From NCBI RefSeq assembly GCF_004345825.1, contig NZ_SLXM01000006.1, positions 124,001 to 188,000 of the forward strand: a stretch of DNA of 64,000 bases, written 5' to 3'. Position 1 is the first letter of the stretch, and every line of letters starts with the position of its first letter. The notes below the pieces were generated by a model that searched no databases, had not been told where the DNA came from, and was given only the letters and a program-made list of their open reading frames with translations. Below, piece by piece: positions 32,921 through 42,912 of the stretch. The position numbers were made by a program, and so were the translations under genes. This DNA is from Tenacibaculum skagerrakense. GTDB taxonomy: Bacteria > Bacteroidota > Bacteroidia > Flavobacteriales > Flavobacteriaceae.

Positions 32921-35182
32921 ATGAGAAAACTAACCATTATAGCAATAGGTGTTGCAACTTTTTTGGGTGCTTGTAAAACAGACTTTAATTCTAGTGAAAG
33001 TTCAAAAGATACGGTAGTAGAGCAGCGAGTTACTGATTTGCTTTCTAAAATGACGCTTGATGAAAAAATTGGTCAACTGAATCTTAGAGGAACATCAAGT
33101 AGAGTGAAAGGAAGTTTGCCGGAAGAATTAAAACAGGCTGTAAGAGAGGGTAAAATAGGCGCTTTTTTGAATGTTATGAATACAGATTATGTTGATGAAC
33201 TACAGAAAATCGCAACCGAGGAAAGTCCGAATAAAATTCCGCTAATCTTTGCAAGAGATGTCATTCATGGATTTAAAACCATTTTTCCAATTCCGTTAGG
33301 TTTAGCGGCATCTTGGGATACCGAAGTTGCTAAAATTTCTTCAAGAGTAGCAGCTATAGAGGCTTCTTCTGTTGGAATTCGTTGGACGTTTGCACCAATG
33401 TTAGATATTTCTCGTGATAGCAGATGGGGAAGAGTAGCTGAATCTCCAGGAGAAGATCCGTATTTAGCCTCTCTTTTAGGGAAGGCGTATGTAGAGGGTT
33501 TTCAAGGTGATAGTTTAAATGATCCAACTAGTTTACTTGCTTGTGCAAAACATTTTATTGGTTACGGAGCGGCAATTGGCGGAAGAGATTATAACACGGC
33601 GATAATCAATAAAGAATTATTGCATAATGTGTATTTACCGCCATTTAAAGCTGCTTTTGATGCTGGTAGTCAAACAGTAATGACTTCATTCAATGAAACT
33701 AATGGAATTCCAGCTTCTGGAGATAAACAGTTACTTCGCGATATTTTAAGAGATACATTTCAGTTTGATGGGTTTGTGGTAAGTGATTGGAATTCGGTTA
33801 CAGAAATGATTCCTCATGGTTTTGCTAAAGATGAAAAACATGCGGCAGAAATTGGAATAAATGCTGGTTTAAATATGGAAATGACTAGTAAATCCTATGA
33901 AAATCATGTGAAAGAATTGTTGAGTGAAGGAAAAGTAACAGAAAAGCAAATCAACGAATTGGTTGCAGATATTTTGAGAGTAAAATTCAGAATGGGACTT
34001 TTTGAGAATCCTAATAGGGTTCAGAAGACAACCAAAGTTTTATATGCAAAAAATCATTTAGAGTTAGCTAAAGAAGCTGTTATTAAAAGTTCTGTTCTAT
34101 TGAAAAATAACAACAATGTTCTTCCTCTTAATAAGAACACTAAAATTGCAGTTATTGGTCCGCTAGCTGATAAACCACGAGAGCAACTAGGAACTTGGAC
34201 GTTTGATGGTGAAAAAGAACATACCATAACTCCAATTAATGCTTTTCAAAATGAAAAGGTTGATTTCAAATTTGTTGAAGGATTATCATACAGTAGAGAT
34301 AAGTCAGAAGCACAGTTTCAAAAAGCTATCCAAGCTGCTAAACAATCTGATGTAATTGTTTTTATTGGAGGAGAAGAAGCAATTTTATCTGGAGAAGCGC
34401 ATAGCAGAGCCGATATTAATTTACCTGGTGCTCAAGAAAAATTAATCAAAGAATTGGCTAAAACAAATAAGCCGATTGTGCTAGTGATTATGGCAGGTAG
34501 ACCAATTAGCATAACAAATATTATTGATGATGTAGATGCAGTTTTAATGACTTGGCATCCTGGAACTATGGGTGGACCGGCAATTTATAATATGATTTTT
34601 GGAGATAAAGAACCAGGAGGGAGATTACCAATTACATGGCCAAAAGTCGCAGGACAATTACCGCTTTTTTACAATCATAAAAATACTGGTAGACCAGCAA
34701 GTCCTGAAGAGTTTGTTCATATGGATAGTATTCCCATCGGAGCTTGGCAAAGTTCTTTAGGAAACACTTCTCATTATTTAGATGCTGGATTTACACCGCA
34801 TTTTCCTTTTGGTTATGGTTTAGGATATACAGAATTCAAGTACACTAATTTAAAACTGTCTTCAGATAAAATTTCAAAAGATCAGAGTATTAAAGTTACT
34901 GTTGATATCGAAAATACGGGAAAAAGATCAGGAGAAGAAGTTGTTCAATTGTATGTGCAAGATGTGGTAGGAAGTATCACTAGACCTGTAAAAGAGTTAA
35001 AAGGATTTGAAAGAATAGCTCTACAGCCAGGAGAAAAAAGAACTATTTCTTTTGAGATAAAACTTGAAGATTTAAAGTATTACAATAGTGAGCTAACATA
35101 TGATGTTGAGAAAGGAGATTTCAATGTTTGGATAGGAAAAAACGCATCAGAAGGTTTAAAAGCTAGTTTTACATATGAATAA
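32921..35182 (+). CDS. bglX: GH3 beta-glucosidase-like lipoprotein (BglX type), second copy
   Basis: 753 residues from the ATG at 32921; an upstream TTG at 32906 is rejected because the ATG gives a proper lipoprotein signal (VATFLGAC, C18). GH3 marks are MTLDEKIGQLNL, FAPMLDISRDSRWGR, CAKHFIGYG, the nucleophile Asp in FDGFVVSDW (D289), and FIGGEEAILSGEAHSR, with a fibronectin-like C-terminus. It is clearly homologous to the GH3 at 20408 but considerably diverged, with different loops around the active site (for example HMDSIPIGAWQSSLGNTSH near the end). It is therefore probably not redundant. The stop overlaps the next start by 8 nt. Confidence 0.92.
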   Translation: MRKLTIIAIGVATFLGACKTDFNSSESSKDTVVEQRVTDLLSKMTLDEKIGQLNLRGTSSRVKGSLPEELKQAVREGKIGAFLNVMNTDYVDELQKIATEESPNKIPLIFARDVIHGFKTIFPIPLGLAASWDTEVAKISSRVAAIEASSVGIRWTFAPMLDISRDSRWGRVAESPGEDPYLASLLGKAYVEGFQGDSLNDPTSLLACAKHFIGYGAAIGGRDYNTAIINKELLHNVYLPPFKAAFDAGSQTVMTSFNETNGIPASGDKQLLRDILRDTFQFDGFVVSDWNSVTEMIPHGFAKDEKHAAEIGINAGLNMEMTSKSYENHVKELLSEGKVTEKQINELVADILRVKFRMGLFENPNRVQKTTKVLYAKNHLELAKEAVIKSSVLLKNNNNVLPLNKNTKIAVIGPLADKPREQLGTWTFDGEKEHTITPINAFQNEKVDFKFVEGLSYSRDKSEAQFQKAIQAAKQSDVIVFIGGEEAILSGEAHSRADINLPGAQEKLIKELAKTNKPIVLVIMAGRPISITNIIDDVDAVLMTWHPGTMGGPAIYNMIFGDKEPGGRLPITWPKVAGQLPLFYNHKNTGRPASPEEFVHMDSIPIGAWQSSLGNTSHYLDAGFTPHFPFGYGLGYTEFKYTNLKLSSDKISKDQSIKVTVDIENTGKRSGEEVVQLYVQDVVGSITRPVKELKGFERIALQPGEKRTISFEIKLEDLKYYNSELTYDVEKGDFNVWIGKNASEGLKASFTYE

Positions 35183-37046
35183 GCTAATAATTGTTATGGG
35201 AGTGAGTGGTTGTGGTAAATCAACCATTGGAAATTTGTTATCAAAAAGAATGGAAATCCCATTCATCGATGCTGATGATTTTCATCCAAAAACAAATATT
35301 GAGAAAATGAGTCGAGGTGAAGCGTTAACTGATGATGATCGCTTACCATGGTTACAAGCTTTAAATGCTGAGTTGAAAACGAGGGGAAAAAGCGATGGTG
35401 CTATTTTGGCTTGTTCTGCTTTAAAAGAAGAGTATAGAAAAGTTTTATCTGATTGTATAAATACCATTCAATGGGTGTTTTTAGAAGGCAATTTTGATTT
35501 GATTAAAAATAGAATTGAGAAAAGAAGTAATCATTTCATGGATGCTATATTGCTACAATCTCAATTTGATACGCTTGAAATTCCCAACTACGGAATAAAG
35601 GTGAGCTGTGAAAAATCACCAGAAGATATTACAAACGAAATTATAAGAGCAATGCAAAAATCAGCCTTTGGAATTTTTGGAATCGGAGTAATGGGGAAAA
35701 GTCTTGCGTTGAATATGCTGAATAAAGGAATTTCCGTTTCTGTGTATAATAGAGATGAAGGAGCAGAAAAAGAAATGGTAGAGAATTTTCTAAAGGAAAC
35801 TGAAAATAAAAATGTAGTCGGATTTACAGAATTGAAAGATTTTGTGCATTCACTACAAACACCGCGTAAAATTTTACTGATGGTAAAAGCAGGAAATGTA
35901 GTTGATGCGGTAATTGATAGTATTGTTCCTTTTCTGGAGGAAGGAGATGTTTTAATTGACGGAGGAAATTCGCATTATAAAGATACAGAACGAAGGGTAA
36001 ATGCTTTGAAAAATAAACAAATTCACTTTGTTGGCTTAGGAGTTTCTGGAGGTGAAGAAGGAGCATTGAAAGGTCCGTCTTTAATGCCTGGAGGAAGTGA
36101 AGAAGGATATAATTACGTTGCTTCCTATTTGAATCTTATTGCCGCAAAAGATGAAAATGGAAATCCATGTTGCAATTATACAGGTCCGAACGGAGCAGGA
36201 CATTTTGTAAAAATGGTGCATAACGGAATTGAATATGCAGATATGCAATTACTAGCAGAATTATATGTTTTATTGTCTGTGACTAAATCATATGGAGAGA
36301 TTTCTGCAATTTTTGCTAAATGGAATGAAGGTGAATTATCAAGTTACTTATTAGAAATTACTACTAAGATTCTTCTAGAAAAAGAAGGGAATTCAAATCT
36401 ATTGGATTTAATTTTAGATAAAGCAGGTAACAAAGGAACTGGATCGTGGTCGAGTGTTTCAGCTTTAGAATTAGGTGTTCCAACTACTATGAAAACTGCT
36501 GCTGTATATGCTCGTTATATTTCTTCGTTTAAAGAAACGAGAATGCAATTATCAAAAAATATAAAGGATAATATTCCAAAGGAAAATTTAAATATTAACC
36601 TCTTAAAACAAGCTTATGATTTTGCTAGAACAATTAATTTACAACAAGGATTACAGTTACTTCAATCTGCATCTGATGAGTATAATTGGAATTTAAATCT
36701 TTCTGAGATTTGTAGAATTTGGTCAAGCGGTTGTATTATAAAATCTGAAAAAATTAAAGCGTTTAGTAAAATTCTAAAGACTTCTAATAATCTATTTAAA
36801 AGTGAAGAAATCCTTGAGAGTTTATATAATAAAGAGGCCACCTTACCTTATGTAATTGAGTATGCTTTAAAAGCAAGAATAAGCATTCCTTGTTTTTACG
36901 AAGCTTATAATTATTGGGTAGCGATGACAACAGCGCAATCTTCAGCAAATATGATTCAAGCACAACGAGACTTTTTTGGAGCGCACAAATTCCAACGAGT
37001 AGATGCTGAGCAAGAAAAAATGTTTCATCATAACTGGAGTTGCTAA
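35175..37046 (+). CDS. Gluconokinase-6-phosphogluconate dehydrogenase fusion
   Basis: 623 residues. Residues 1-160 are a complete GntK-type gluconokinase: P-loop GVSGCGKST at 9-17, then DADDFHPKTNIEKMSRG, LTDDDRLPWL and CSALKEEYR. Residues 164-623 are a complete decarboxylating 6-phosphogluconate dehydrogenase: the Rossmann G169-x-G171-x-x-G174, DGGNSHYKDTERR, GLGVSGGEEGALKGPSLMPGG in pieces, HFVKMVHNGIEY with the catalytic Lys and substrate Asn, and the C-terminal RDFFGAHKFQR. One polypeptide could thus turn gluconate plus ATP into 6-phosphogluconate and then ribulose-5-phosphate. It overlaps both neighbours, so it is translationally coupled to GH3 and GntP. Confidence 0.93.
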   Translation: MNKLIIVMGVSGCGKSTIGNLLSKRMEIPFIDADDFHPKTNIEKMSRGEALTDDDRLPWLQALNAELKTRGKSDGAILACSALKEEYRKVLSDCINTIQWVFLEGNFDLIKNRIEKRSNHFMDAILLQSQFDTLEIPNYGIKVSCEKSPEDITNEIIRAMQKSAFGIFGIGVMGKSLALNMLNKGISVSVYNRDEGAEKEMVENFLKETENKNVVGFTELKDFVHSLQTPRKILLMVKAGNVVDAVIDSIVPFLEEGDVLIDGGNSHYKDTERRVNALKNKQIHFVGLGVSGGEEGALKGPSLMPGGSEEGYNYVASYLNLIAAKDENGNPCCNYTGPNGAGHFVKMVHNGIEYADMQLLAELYVLLSVTKSYGEISAIFAKWNEGELSSYLLEITTKILLEKEGNSNLLDLILDKAGNKGTGSWSSVSALELGVPTTMKTAAVYARYISSFKETRMQLSKNIKDNIPKENLNINLLKQAYDFARTINLQQGLQLLQSASDEYNWNLNLSEICRIWSSGCIIKSEKIKAFSKILKTSNNLFKSEEILESLYNKEATLPYVIEYALKARISIPCFYEAYNYWVAMTTAQSSANMIQAQRDFFGAHKFQRVDAEQEKMFHHNWSC

Positions 37047-38392
37047 TGTTGGATTATAATTTATTGTTAGCTGTTTTTTCAGGAGTAATAATCCTTTTGG
37101 TTTTAATCCTACGATTTAAAATTCAAGCATTTATTTCCTTATTAATTGCGAGTATTGTTGTAGGTATTGTTGCAGGAATGCCTCCAAAAGAAATTATCAC
37201 CACAATGCAACAAGGAATGGGAAGTACGCTCGGTTTTGTTGCACTCGTAGTAGGATTGGGAGCCATTTTTGGATCTATACTAGAACAGTCTGGTGGAGCT
37301 GAAGCGTTAGCAAATTATTTATTATCAAAATTTGGTGATAAACGTGCTTCTTGGGCGTTAATGTTAGCGGGTTTTTTTATTGCAATTCCAGTTTTTTTCG
37401 ATGTTGCATTTATCATTTTAATTCCTCTAGTATATTCTTTACAAAGAAGAACTAAAAAGTCATTGTTGTTATATGCAATTCCTTTATTGGCAGGTTTAGC
37501 AATCACACATTCTTTTATTCCACCTACTCCAGGACCTGTTGCAGTTGCCGATATTTTAAAAGCAGAGTTAGGTTGGGTTATTTTATTTGGATTTATTGTT
37601 GGTGTTCCAACAGCAATTGTAAGCGGACCATTATTTGGAAATTATATTGCGAAGAAAATTTACATAGAAGCTCCAAAGATGGAGTTCAATGAAAAAGAAG
37701 CAAAAGAGTATCCCGCAGTTCGGTTGATTTTATTGATTATTGGAATTCCAATTGTACTAATTATTGCGAATACGGTTTTAAATAGTCCGTTAGTTTCTAG
37801 TGATAGTATTAGTGTTCTATTTAAAGAATGGATGGCAATGATTGGAAATCCGTTTGTTGCTCTAATTATCGCGAACTTAATTGCTTGGTATGTATTAGGA
37901 ATCAAAAGAGGATTGTCTAAAGATGAATTGCTAAAAATCGCTACAAATTCTATGGGTCCGGCTGGTTTGATTATTTTGCTTACCGGTGCAGGAGGAGTTT
38001 TCAAGCAAATGTTAATCAATACTGGAACAGGAGAAATGTTGGCAAATTACTTTGCTACTATGGGAATTAGCTTGTTGTTCTTTGGTTTTTTTATCGCAGT
38101 TTTAGTAAGGGTTTTACAAGGTTCGGCAACGGTTGCAATGATAACAGCGGCTGGAGTTACAGCTCCATTATTAATCAATACAGATATTACTCAAATTGAT
38201 AAAGCATTACTTGTTATTGCCATTGCCTCTGGTGCATCAATCATGTCTCATGTAAATGATAGCGGATTTTGGTTAGTAGGAAAATATCTCGGACTCAACG
38301 AGAAACAAACGTTTAAAAGTTGGACAATAATGACTACTATTTTAGCGGTAAGTAGCTTTTTTATGGTTAGCTTACTCAGTTTAATTTTATAA
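37046..38392 (+). CDS. gntP: GntP-family gluconate:H+ symporter
   Basis: 448 residues from the ATG at 37046, which overlaps the fusion-gene stop (TAATG); the TTG at 37040 is rejected. It is strongly hydrophobic with about 12 helices. GntP marks are SLLIASIVVGIVAGMPPKEI, GLGAIFGSILEQSGGAE, HSFIPPTPGPVAVADIL and ASGASIMSHVNDSGFWLVGKYLGL. It imports gluconate (or a related aldonate) for the fused kinase-dehydrogenase just upstream. Confidence 0.93.
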   Translation: MLDYNLLLAVFSGVIILLVLILRFKIQAFISLLIASIVVGIVAGMPPKEIITTMQQGMGSTLGFVALVVGLGAIFGSILEQSGGAEALANYLLSKFGDKRASWALMLAGFFIAIPVFFDVAFIILIPLVYSLQRRTKKSLLLYAIPLLAGLAITHSFIPPTPGPVAVADILKAELGWVILFGFIVGVPTAIVSGPLFGNYIAKKIYIEAPKMEFNEKEAKEYPAVRLILLIIGIPIVLIIANTVLNSPLVSSDSISVLFKEWMAMIGNPFVALIIANLIAWYVLGIKRGLSKDELLKIATNSMGPAGLIILLTGAGGVFKQMLINTGTGEMLANYFATMGISLLFFGFFIAVLVRVLQGSATVAMITAAGVTAPLLINTDITQIDKALLVIAIASGASIMSHVNDSGFWLVGKYLGLNEKQTFKSWTIMTTILAVSSFFMVSLLSLIL

Positions 38393-38418
38393 TTAATATC
38401 GAAAAATAAAAATATAAG

Positions 38419-39816
38419 ATGTCAGAAATAACGAAGTTGTCAATCAAAGAAAAAATAGGGTATGCATTAGGTGATACTGCCGCAAATATAGCATGGAGAA
38501 CTATCGGTCCTTTTTTACCCATTTTTTATACGGATGTTTTTGGTTTAGGAACTGCTGCAGTTGCAACTTTACTTCTAGTAATTCGTTTAGGTGATGGTAT
38601 TACCGATTTGATAATGGGGAATATCGCCGATAGAACAAGAACAAAATGGGGGAAATTTAGACCTTGGTTATTATGGACTGCTTTACCATTTGGAGTTGCT
38701 TTAGTATTACAGTTTACAACTCCAGACCTAGGTTTGTCAGGTAAATTGTTTTGGGCATATGCAACATCTATATTTTACACACTGGCTTATACAGCTAACA
38801 ATGTTCCTTATTCTGCTTTAATGGGAGTGATGACGCCAAACGTAAAGGAGAGAACGGTCTTATCATCGTATCGATTTTTTGGAGCTTATCTTGGTGGAAT
38901 TATTGCTACAATTGGTGTGATTTCTTTGGTAGATTTCCTAGGAAAAGGGAATGAAAATTTAGGATATCAATACACCATGTATGTGTTAGCGTTTATTTTA
39001 GCGGTTTTCTCTTTTATCACTTTTTATACTACAAAGGAACGTGTTAAAGCTGTAAAGACTGATGATATTTTTACAGATTATAAAGATTTATTAAAAAATA
39101 AGCCTTGGTTGATTTTGTTATTCATAGGTTTCGTTTTTGTGACTTATAACATCATAAAGCAAAGTTCAATCATGTATTATTTCACACATTATGTACAAGA
39201 TGAAAACGGATTCTTTGGAGCGCTTACGGAATGGGGAGGTAAAAACGGATTAGCTGGATTGTATTTGCTATCGTTATTAGTTGTATCGATGATTTCTACA
39301 GTTTTTGCTCCGGCATTGACAAAGTATTTTGGAAAAGTAAGATTGTTTATGTTTAGTATTTTGTTTTCAGCTGGGTTTGCTGGAGCCATGTATGTATTAG
39401 AATCAAATGAAATTGGATCAATTTTTACGCTCGGAATTCTATCTGAATTTGGAGCAGGCTTAATGCCAATCTTGTTTTTTGCAATGTTGGGCGATTCAGC
39501 GGATTATTCAGAACTGAAAAATGGTAGACGAGCAACTGGATTAATTTTTTCTGCGGGTACGTTTGCTATGAAATTTGGTTCTGGAATGGCGGGTGCAATT
39601 ACCTTAGCAGTATTGAATTTATATAATTATGATGGCCAAGTTTTGGTGAAAACTCCTGAAATGTTAGAAGGAATAAAATTAAATATGAGTATTGTCCCAG
39701 CTATTTTTGTGTTAATTGGGGTTGTAGCATTATTGATGTATCCATTAACTCCTGAAAAGATGAAAGAAGTAGAAGAGGAGTTGCTTATTCAACGAAGTGA
39801 GAGTGTTTCAGAATAA
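38419..39816 (+). CDS. GPH-type sugar:cation symporter (MFS_2)
   Basis: 465 residues with 12 predicted helices. Marks of the glycoside-pentoside-hexuronide family are the start KIGYALGDTAANIAWR, LRLGDGITDLIMGNIADRTRTKWGKFRPWLLW in overlapping pieces, the central NVPYSALMGVMTPN and the late MLGDSADYSELKNGRRATGL. It probably carries a mono- or disaccharide released by the GH3 enzymes, complementing the GntP route for the acid half. It follows GntP by 26 nt. Confidence 0.88.
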   Translation: MSEITKLSIKEKIGYALGDTAANIAWRTIGPFLPIFYTDVFGLGTAAVATLLLVIRLGDGITDLIMGNIADRTRTKWGKFRPWLLWTALPFGVALVLQFTTPDLGLSGKLFWAYATSIFYTLAYTANNVPYSALMGVMTPNVKERTVLSSYRFFGAYLGGIIATIGVISLVDFLGKGNENLGYQYTMYVLAFILAVFSFITFYTTKERVKAVKTDDIFTDYKDLLKNKPWLILLFIGFVFVTYNIIKQSSIMYYFTHYVQDENGFFGALTEWGGKNGLAGLYLLSLLVVSMISTVFAPALTKYFGKVRLFMFSILFSAGFAGAMYVLESNEIGSIFTLGILSEFGAGLMPILFFAMLGDSADYSELKNGRRATGLIFSAGTFAMKFGSGMAGAITLAVLNLYNYDGQVLVKTPEMLEGIKLNMSIVPAIFVLIGVVALLMYPLTPEKMKEVEEELLIQRSESVSE

Positions 39817-40522
39817 TACAATATATTTCTTTTTACTATTTAGTTTTTTTCTGAGTAGCTGTACTAATTCTAAAATTATTTTTACGGATGATTTTGAAAA
39901 TGATTACTTAGATAAGTGGAGTGAAAGTGGAGAAGGAAAAGTGTATCTAGATACTTCAAAATCTTATTCAGGAAAACAATCAATCTGTTTTGAAAGTGGG
40001 GAAGGATTTAAAAACAGAGCTTTTATTTCATTAGAAAATAATACAATAAAGTCATGTACTCAATTTTACGGTTCAATGTATATGTATGTTGAAGAAGCTT
40101 CTCCAGATGGTGTGCATTGGACAATGATTCAGGCTTCTGGTAAAACTTCTAAAGGATTTCATGCTGAAATACGTTATGGCGGGCAGCATCAAAAAAGAAT
40201 CATGGCAAATTATGATACTAATCCTATAAAAACTGATTGCTGGCATCATACTCAGTTTAAAATCCCTGAAAAGAAATGGTTCTCTGTGCAATGGTTTTTC
40301 GATAGAGAATCGAATAATGCTAAACTTTGGATTGATGGTGAACTTGTACATGAACTAAACGCAAATGACATTGACAAAGGCTGTTTAGCAAATGATAACA
40401 ATCAAAATTGGACTTTTCCTGTTTTTGAACAATTAACGCTGGGTTGGGTTGATTATCAGAAAGGTGGTGGTTCTAGAAAAATCTGGATTGATGATGTAAT
40501 TCTTTCGCAAGAGAAGTTATAA
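39797..40522 (+). CDS. Secreted LamG/Cip1-like lipoprotein, possible glycan lyase or binding protein
   Basis: About 241 residues. There is no ATG before the signal peptide, so the start is a GTG at 39797 or 39803, overlapping the symporter by 14-20 nt. The signal peptide ends FFLSSC. The mature part is beta-rich: DDFENDYLDKWSESGEG and KSYSGKQSICFESGEGF look like a concanavalin/jelly-roll carbohydrate module, then FYGSMYMYVEEASPDGVHWTMI and a terminal RKIWIDDVILS. The layout resembles Cip1-type proteins, but this is from memory only. As the last gene of the locus it probably binds or cleaves the target glycan outside the cell. Confidence 0.6.
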   Translation: MRVFQNNTIYFFLLFSFFLSSCTNSKIIFTDDFENDYLDKWSESGEGKVYLDTSKSYSGKQSICFESGEGFKNRAFISLENNTIKSCTQFYGSMYMYVEEASPDGVHWTMIQASGKTSKGFHAEIRYGGQHQKRIMANYDTNPIKTDCWHHTQFKIPEKKWFSVQWFFDRESNNAKLWIDGELVHELNANDIDKGCLANDNNQNWTFPVFEQLTLGWVDYQKGGGSRKIWIDDVILSQEKL

Positions 40523-40566
40523 CCATTCAATTCGTTAAGCATATAGAAATTTAAACAATCATTAAT

Positions 40567-40686
40567 TGTCAGTTCGAGTACTTTTGAGGTACGAAAAAGT
40601 GTATCGAGAACTATTTTGAAGTTAAAAATTCTTATTCTCGATATAATTTTTCTTTATTTCATTCCGAAAAATCACTCGAATTGACA
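40567..40686. repeat. 120-bp nested palindromic intergenic repeat
   Basis: The outer arms TGTCAGTTCGAGT (40567-40579) and ACTCGAATTGACA (40674-40686) pair with one mismatch. Inner arms TATCGAGAA (40602-40610) and TTCTCGATA (40635-40643) pair perfectly. I recall similar GTCAGTTCGAGTG...GTATCGAGAAC sequences as dispersed intergenic repeats in flavobacterial genomes. It may be a REP- or MITE-like element, or a long terminator between convergent genes. Confidence 0.6.
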
Positions 40687-40722
40687 GAATTTTATTTCAA
40701 GTGAACAACGAGGTTTAACAAA

Positions 40723-42822
40723 TCAATTCTTCATAAGCTGAATAGCTCTGTCAATATCTTCTGTAGGTAATTTACATGCTTTATTTACGCAAACATAAAT
40801 TAATGTTTTGTCTTGATTATATCGATTTAAAAGTAACGGTAACTCACTTTTGTTTGTACTTCCAGAAATCAACATGTTAGGAATGTACTGTTTTTGATAT
40901 AACAATTTTGTCTTTAAAATAGCTTCTTCACCACAAATTACAGTTTCGTAAAAAGGAAAAACATAGTTTAAATAATTATCTAACCAGTTTGAATAAGCAT
41001 GAGGATATTTCTCAATTTGAGATTGCATGTTGTGTAGCATTTTTTTGCTAAGTTTTACATATTCTTTATTGTCAAAATAATGCCCTAGGTACAATAAGTT
41101 TTTACTCATTACAGAATTAGAAGAAGGAATAACCATATCTTCTATTTCAAAATTGTTGGTAATTAAGTCAGCATTGTTCTTGTTAGAATATTTAAAAAAC
41201 TCTTGATCTGAATCGTAAAAACTCTCAAGACAAGTTTTTATTAATTGGTTTGAAATAGTAAGCCATTTTTCATTAAATGTAATTTGATACAATGAAATGT
41301 ACGCGTTAATCAATAAAGCATAGTCATCTAAGTAACCGTCAATTTTTTTAGTCTTATTGTTTATAGTTCTCAAAACTTTTTCATTGGTAGTAATAGCCTC
41401 TTTTTGTAGTGCTATTCCATTCTGAATTGCTTTGTCTTTAAAATTTACATCGCCGAAAACTTTAAAAGCATCAGTATAGGCTTGTAATAAAAGTGCATTC
41501 CAAGCCGTAATAATTTTAGTGTCTAAAGATGGTTTTTTCCTTTTTAATCTTGCTTCTAAAAGTTGTTTATTCCAATTTTTAACTAGCTTTTCAAGTTCTT
41601 GTATTGACAAGTTGTTTGTTTTCGCAAATACAGAATCTGTAACTCTTTTAACTAATGCTGATTTCCCTTCAACTTTTTTTACCTCATTAATTCCGTAATA
41701 TGCATCAAAAAGTGTTTTGTTTTCTGTAATTAGAGATGCTAATTCTTCATTATTCCATGTATAATAGGCGCCTTCTTCTAGTTCGTTAAATTCGTTAAAA
41801 CTATCGGCATTTAAAGAAGCAAAATACAGTCCGTTTTTATGAAACTCTTTCTCTATAAATTCAACGGTTTTGTAAACAGTTTCTTTATAAAATGGTTTTT
41901 TGGTAACTTGATAAGCATAGGATAATAAAGAAATTAATTGAGCATTATCGTATAGCATTTTTTCGAAATGTGGAATATGCCATTTATTATCAACAGTATA
42001 TCTAGCAAAACCTCCTTCTAAGTGATCATGCAAGCCGCCCAAAACCATTTTATCTATGGTTTTCGTAACAAAGTTCAGGAGTTTATTGTTATTTGTTTGA
42101 TAGGCATATCGCAATAAAAATTGATAACTATTAGGTCGTGGAAACTGATTTATACCAATTAAACCTCCATTTATAGTATCTAGTTGTTGAGACCATAATT
42201 CAAGGTTTTTATTCAAGGCTTCTTTTGAAAACGTAACCTCGGTATTGTTTTTACTTATAGCCTGAAGTGATTTTATATTGTTAGCCAGTTGTTCTGCGAA
42301 ATCATCTGTTTTTTCAGGGTTTTCGATGTAAAACTGCTGAATATTTTTAAGATTTTCTAACCATTCATCTCTTTCAAAATAAGTTCCTCCCCAAACAGGT
42401 TTTCCATTAGGAAGTACAATACAATTCAATGGCCAGCCACCGTTTCCAGTCATAATTTGAACTGCATTCATGTAGGTTTTGTCAACATCTGGATGTTCTT
42501 CTCTGTCAATTTTAATGTTGATGAAGTTATCATTCATAAATTTTGCAACTTCTTCATCTTCAAAAGTTTCTTCTTCCATAACATGACACCAATGGCAAGA
42601 AGAATAACCTATAGAAAGCAATACAAGTTTGTTCTCCTTTTGTGCTTTTTCTAAATATTTTGTATCCCACGGAAACCAATTTACTGGATTATGTGCGTGT
42701 TGCAATAAATATGCACTTGATTCATGTATTAAACTATTCGTGTGTTTTTCTTTGTGTTGAGAGCAGGAGAAAATAAATAGTAAAACAAAGAGTGAAAAGA
42801 TTTGATATTGAGTGAAACGCAT
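40723..42822 (-). CDS. Thioredoxin-fold DUF255 protein (YyaL/SPATA20 family), lipoprotein
   Basis: 699 residues. The signal peptide has a lipobox near C20 (FIFSCS). The N-terminal thioredoxin-like DUF255 domain opens [17 protein letters not shown] and has a CHWC redox pair in [15 protein letters not shown], then [22 protein letters not shown]. The rest resembles an (alpha/alpha)6 barrel of the six-hairpin glycosidase type ([32 protein letters not shown] in pieces). Family function is unsettled; a role in redox folding or sugar modification has been suggested for relatives. It has no operon partner. Confidence 0.88.
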   Translation of the reverse strand: MRFTQYQIFSLFVLLFIFSCSQHKEKHTNSLIHESSAYLLQHAHNPVNWFPWDTKYLEKAQKENKLVLLSIGYSSCHWCHVMEEETFEDEEVAKFMNDNFINIKIDREEHPDVDKTYMNAVQIMTGNGGWPLNCIVLPNGKPVWGGTYFERDEWLENLKNIQQFYIENPEKTDDFAEQLANNIKSLQAISKNNTEVTFSKEALNKNLELWSQQLDTINGGLIGINQFPRPNSYQFLLRYAYQTNNNKLLNFVTKTIDKMVLGGLHDHLEGGFARYTVDNKWHIPHFEKMLYDNAQLISLLSYAYQVTKKPFYKETVYKTVEFIEKEFHKNGLYFASLNADSFNEFNELEEGAYYTWNNEELASLITENKTLFDAYYGINEVKKVEGKSALVKRVTDSVFAKTNNLSIQELEKLVKNWNKQLLEARLKRKKPSLDTKIITAWNALLLQAYTDAFKVFGDVNFKDKAIQNGIALQKEAITTNEKVLRTINNKTKKIDGYLDDYALLINAYISLYQITFNEKWLTISNQLIKTCLESFYDSDQEFFKYSNKNNADLITNNFEIEDMVIPSSNSVMSKNLLYLGHYFDNKEYVKLSKKMLHNMQSQIEKYPHAYSNWLDNYLNYVFPFYETVICGEEAILKTKLLYQKQYIPNMLISGSTNKSELPLLLNRYNQDKTLIYVCVNKACKLPTEDIDRAIQLMKN

Positions 42823-42854
42823 AACTCAAATATAACGAATACGAATTCACTAAA

Positions 42855-42888
42855 AACAAAAAGAGATTGCCAAAATTGACAATCTCTT
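42855..42888 (-). terminator. Terminator of the DUF2147 gene
   Basis: A 9-bp stem AAGAGATTG/CAATCTCTT (42861-42888), followed on the reverse strand by a T-rich tract, lies just after the DUF2147 stop. Confidence 0.65.
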
Positions 42889-42912
42889 ATATAATTTTAT
42901 CAAAAGAAATAT

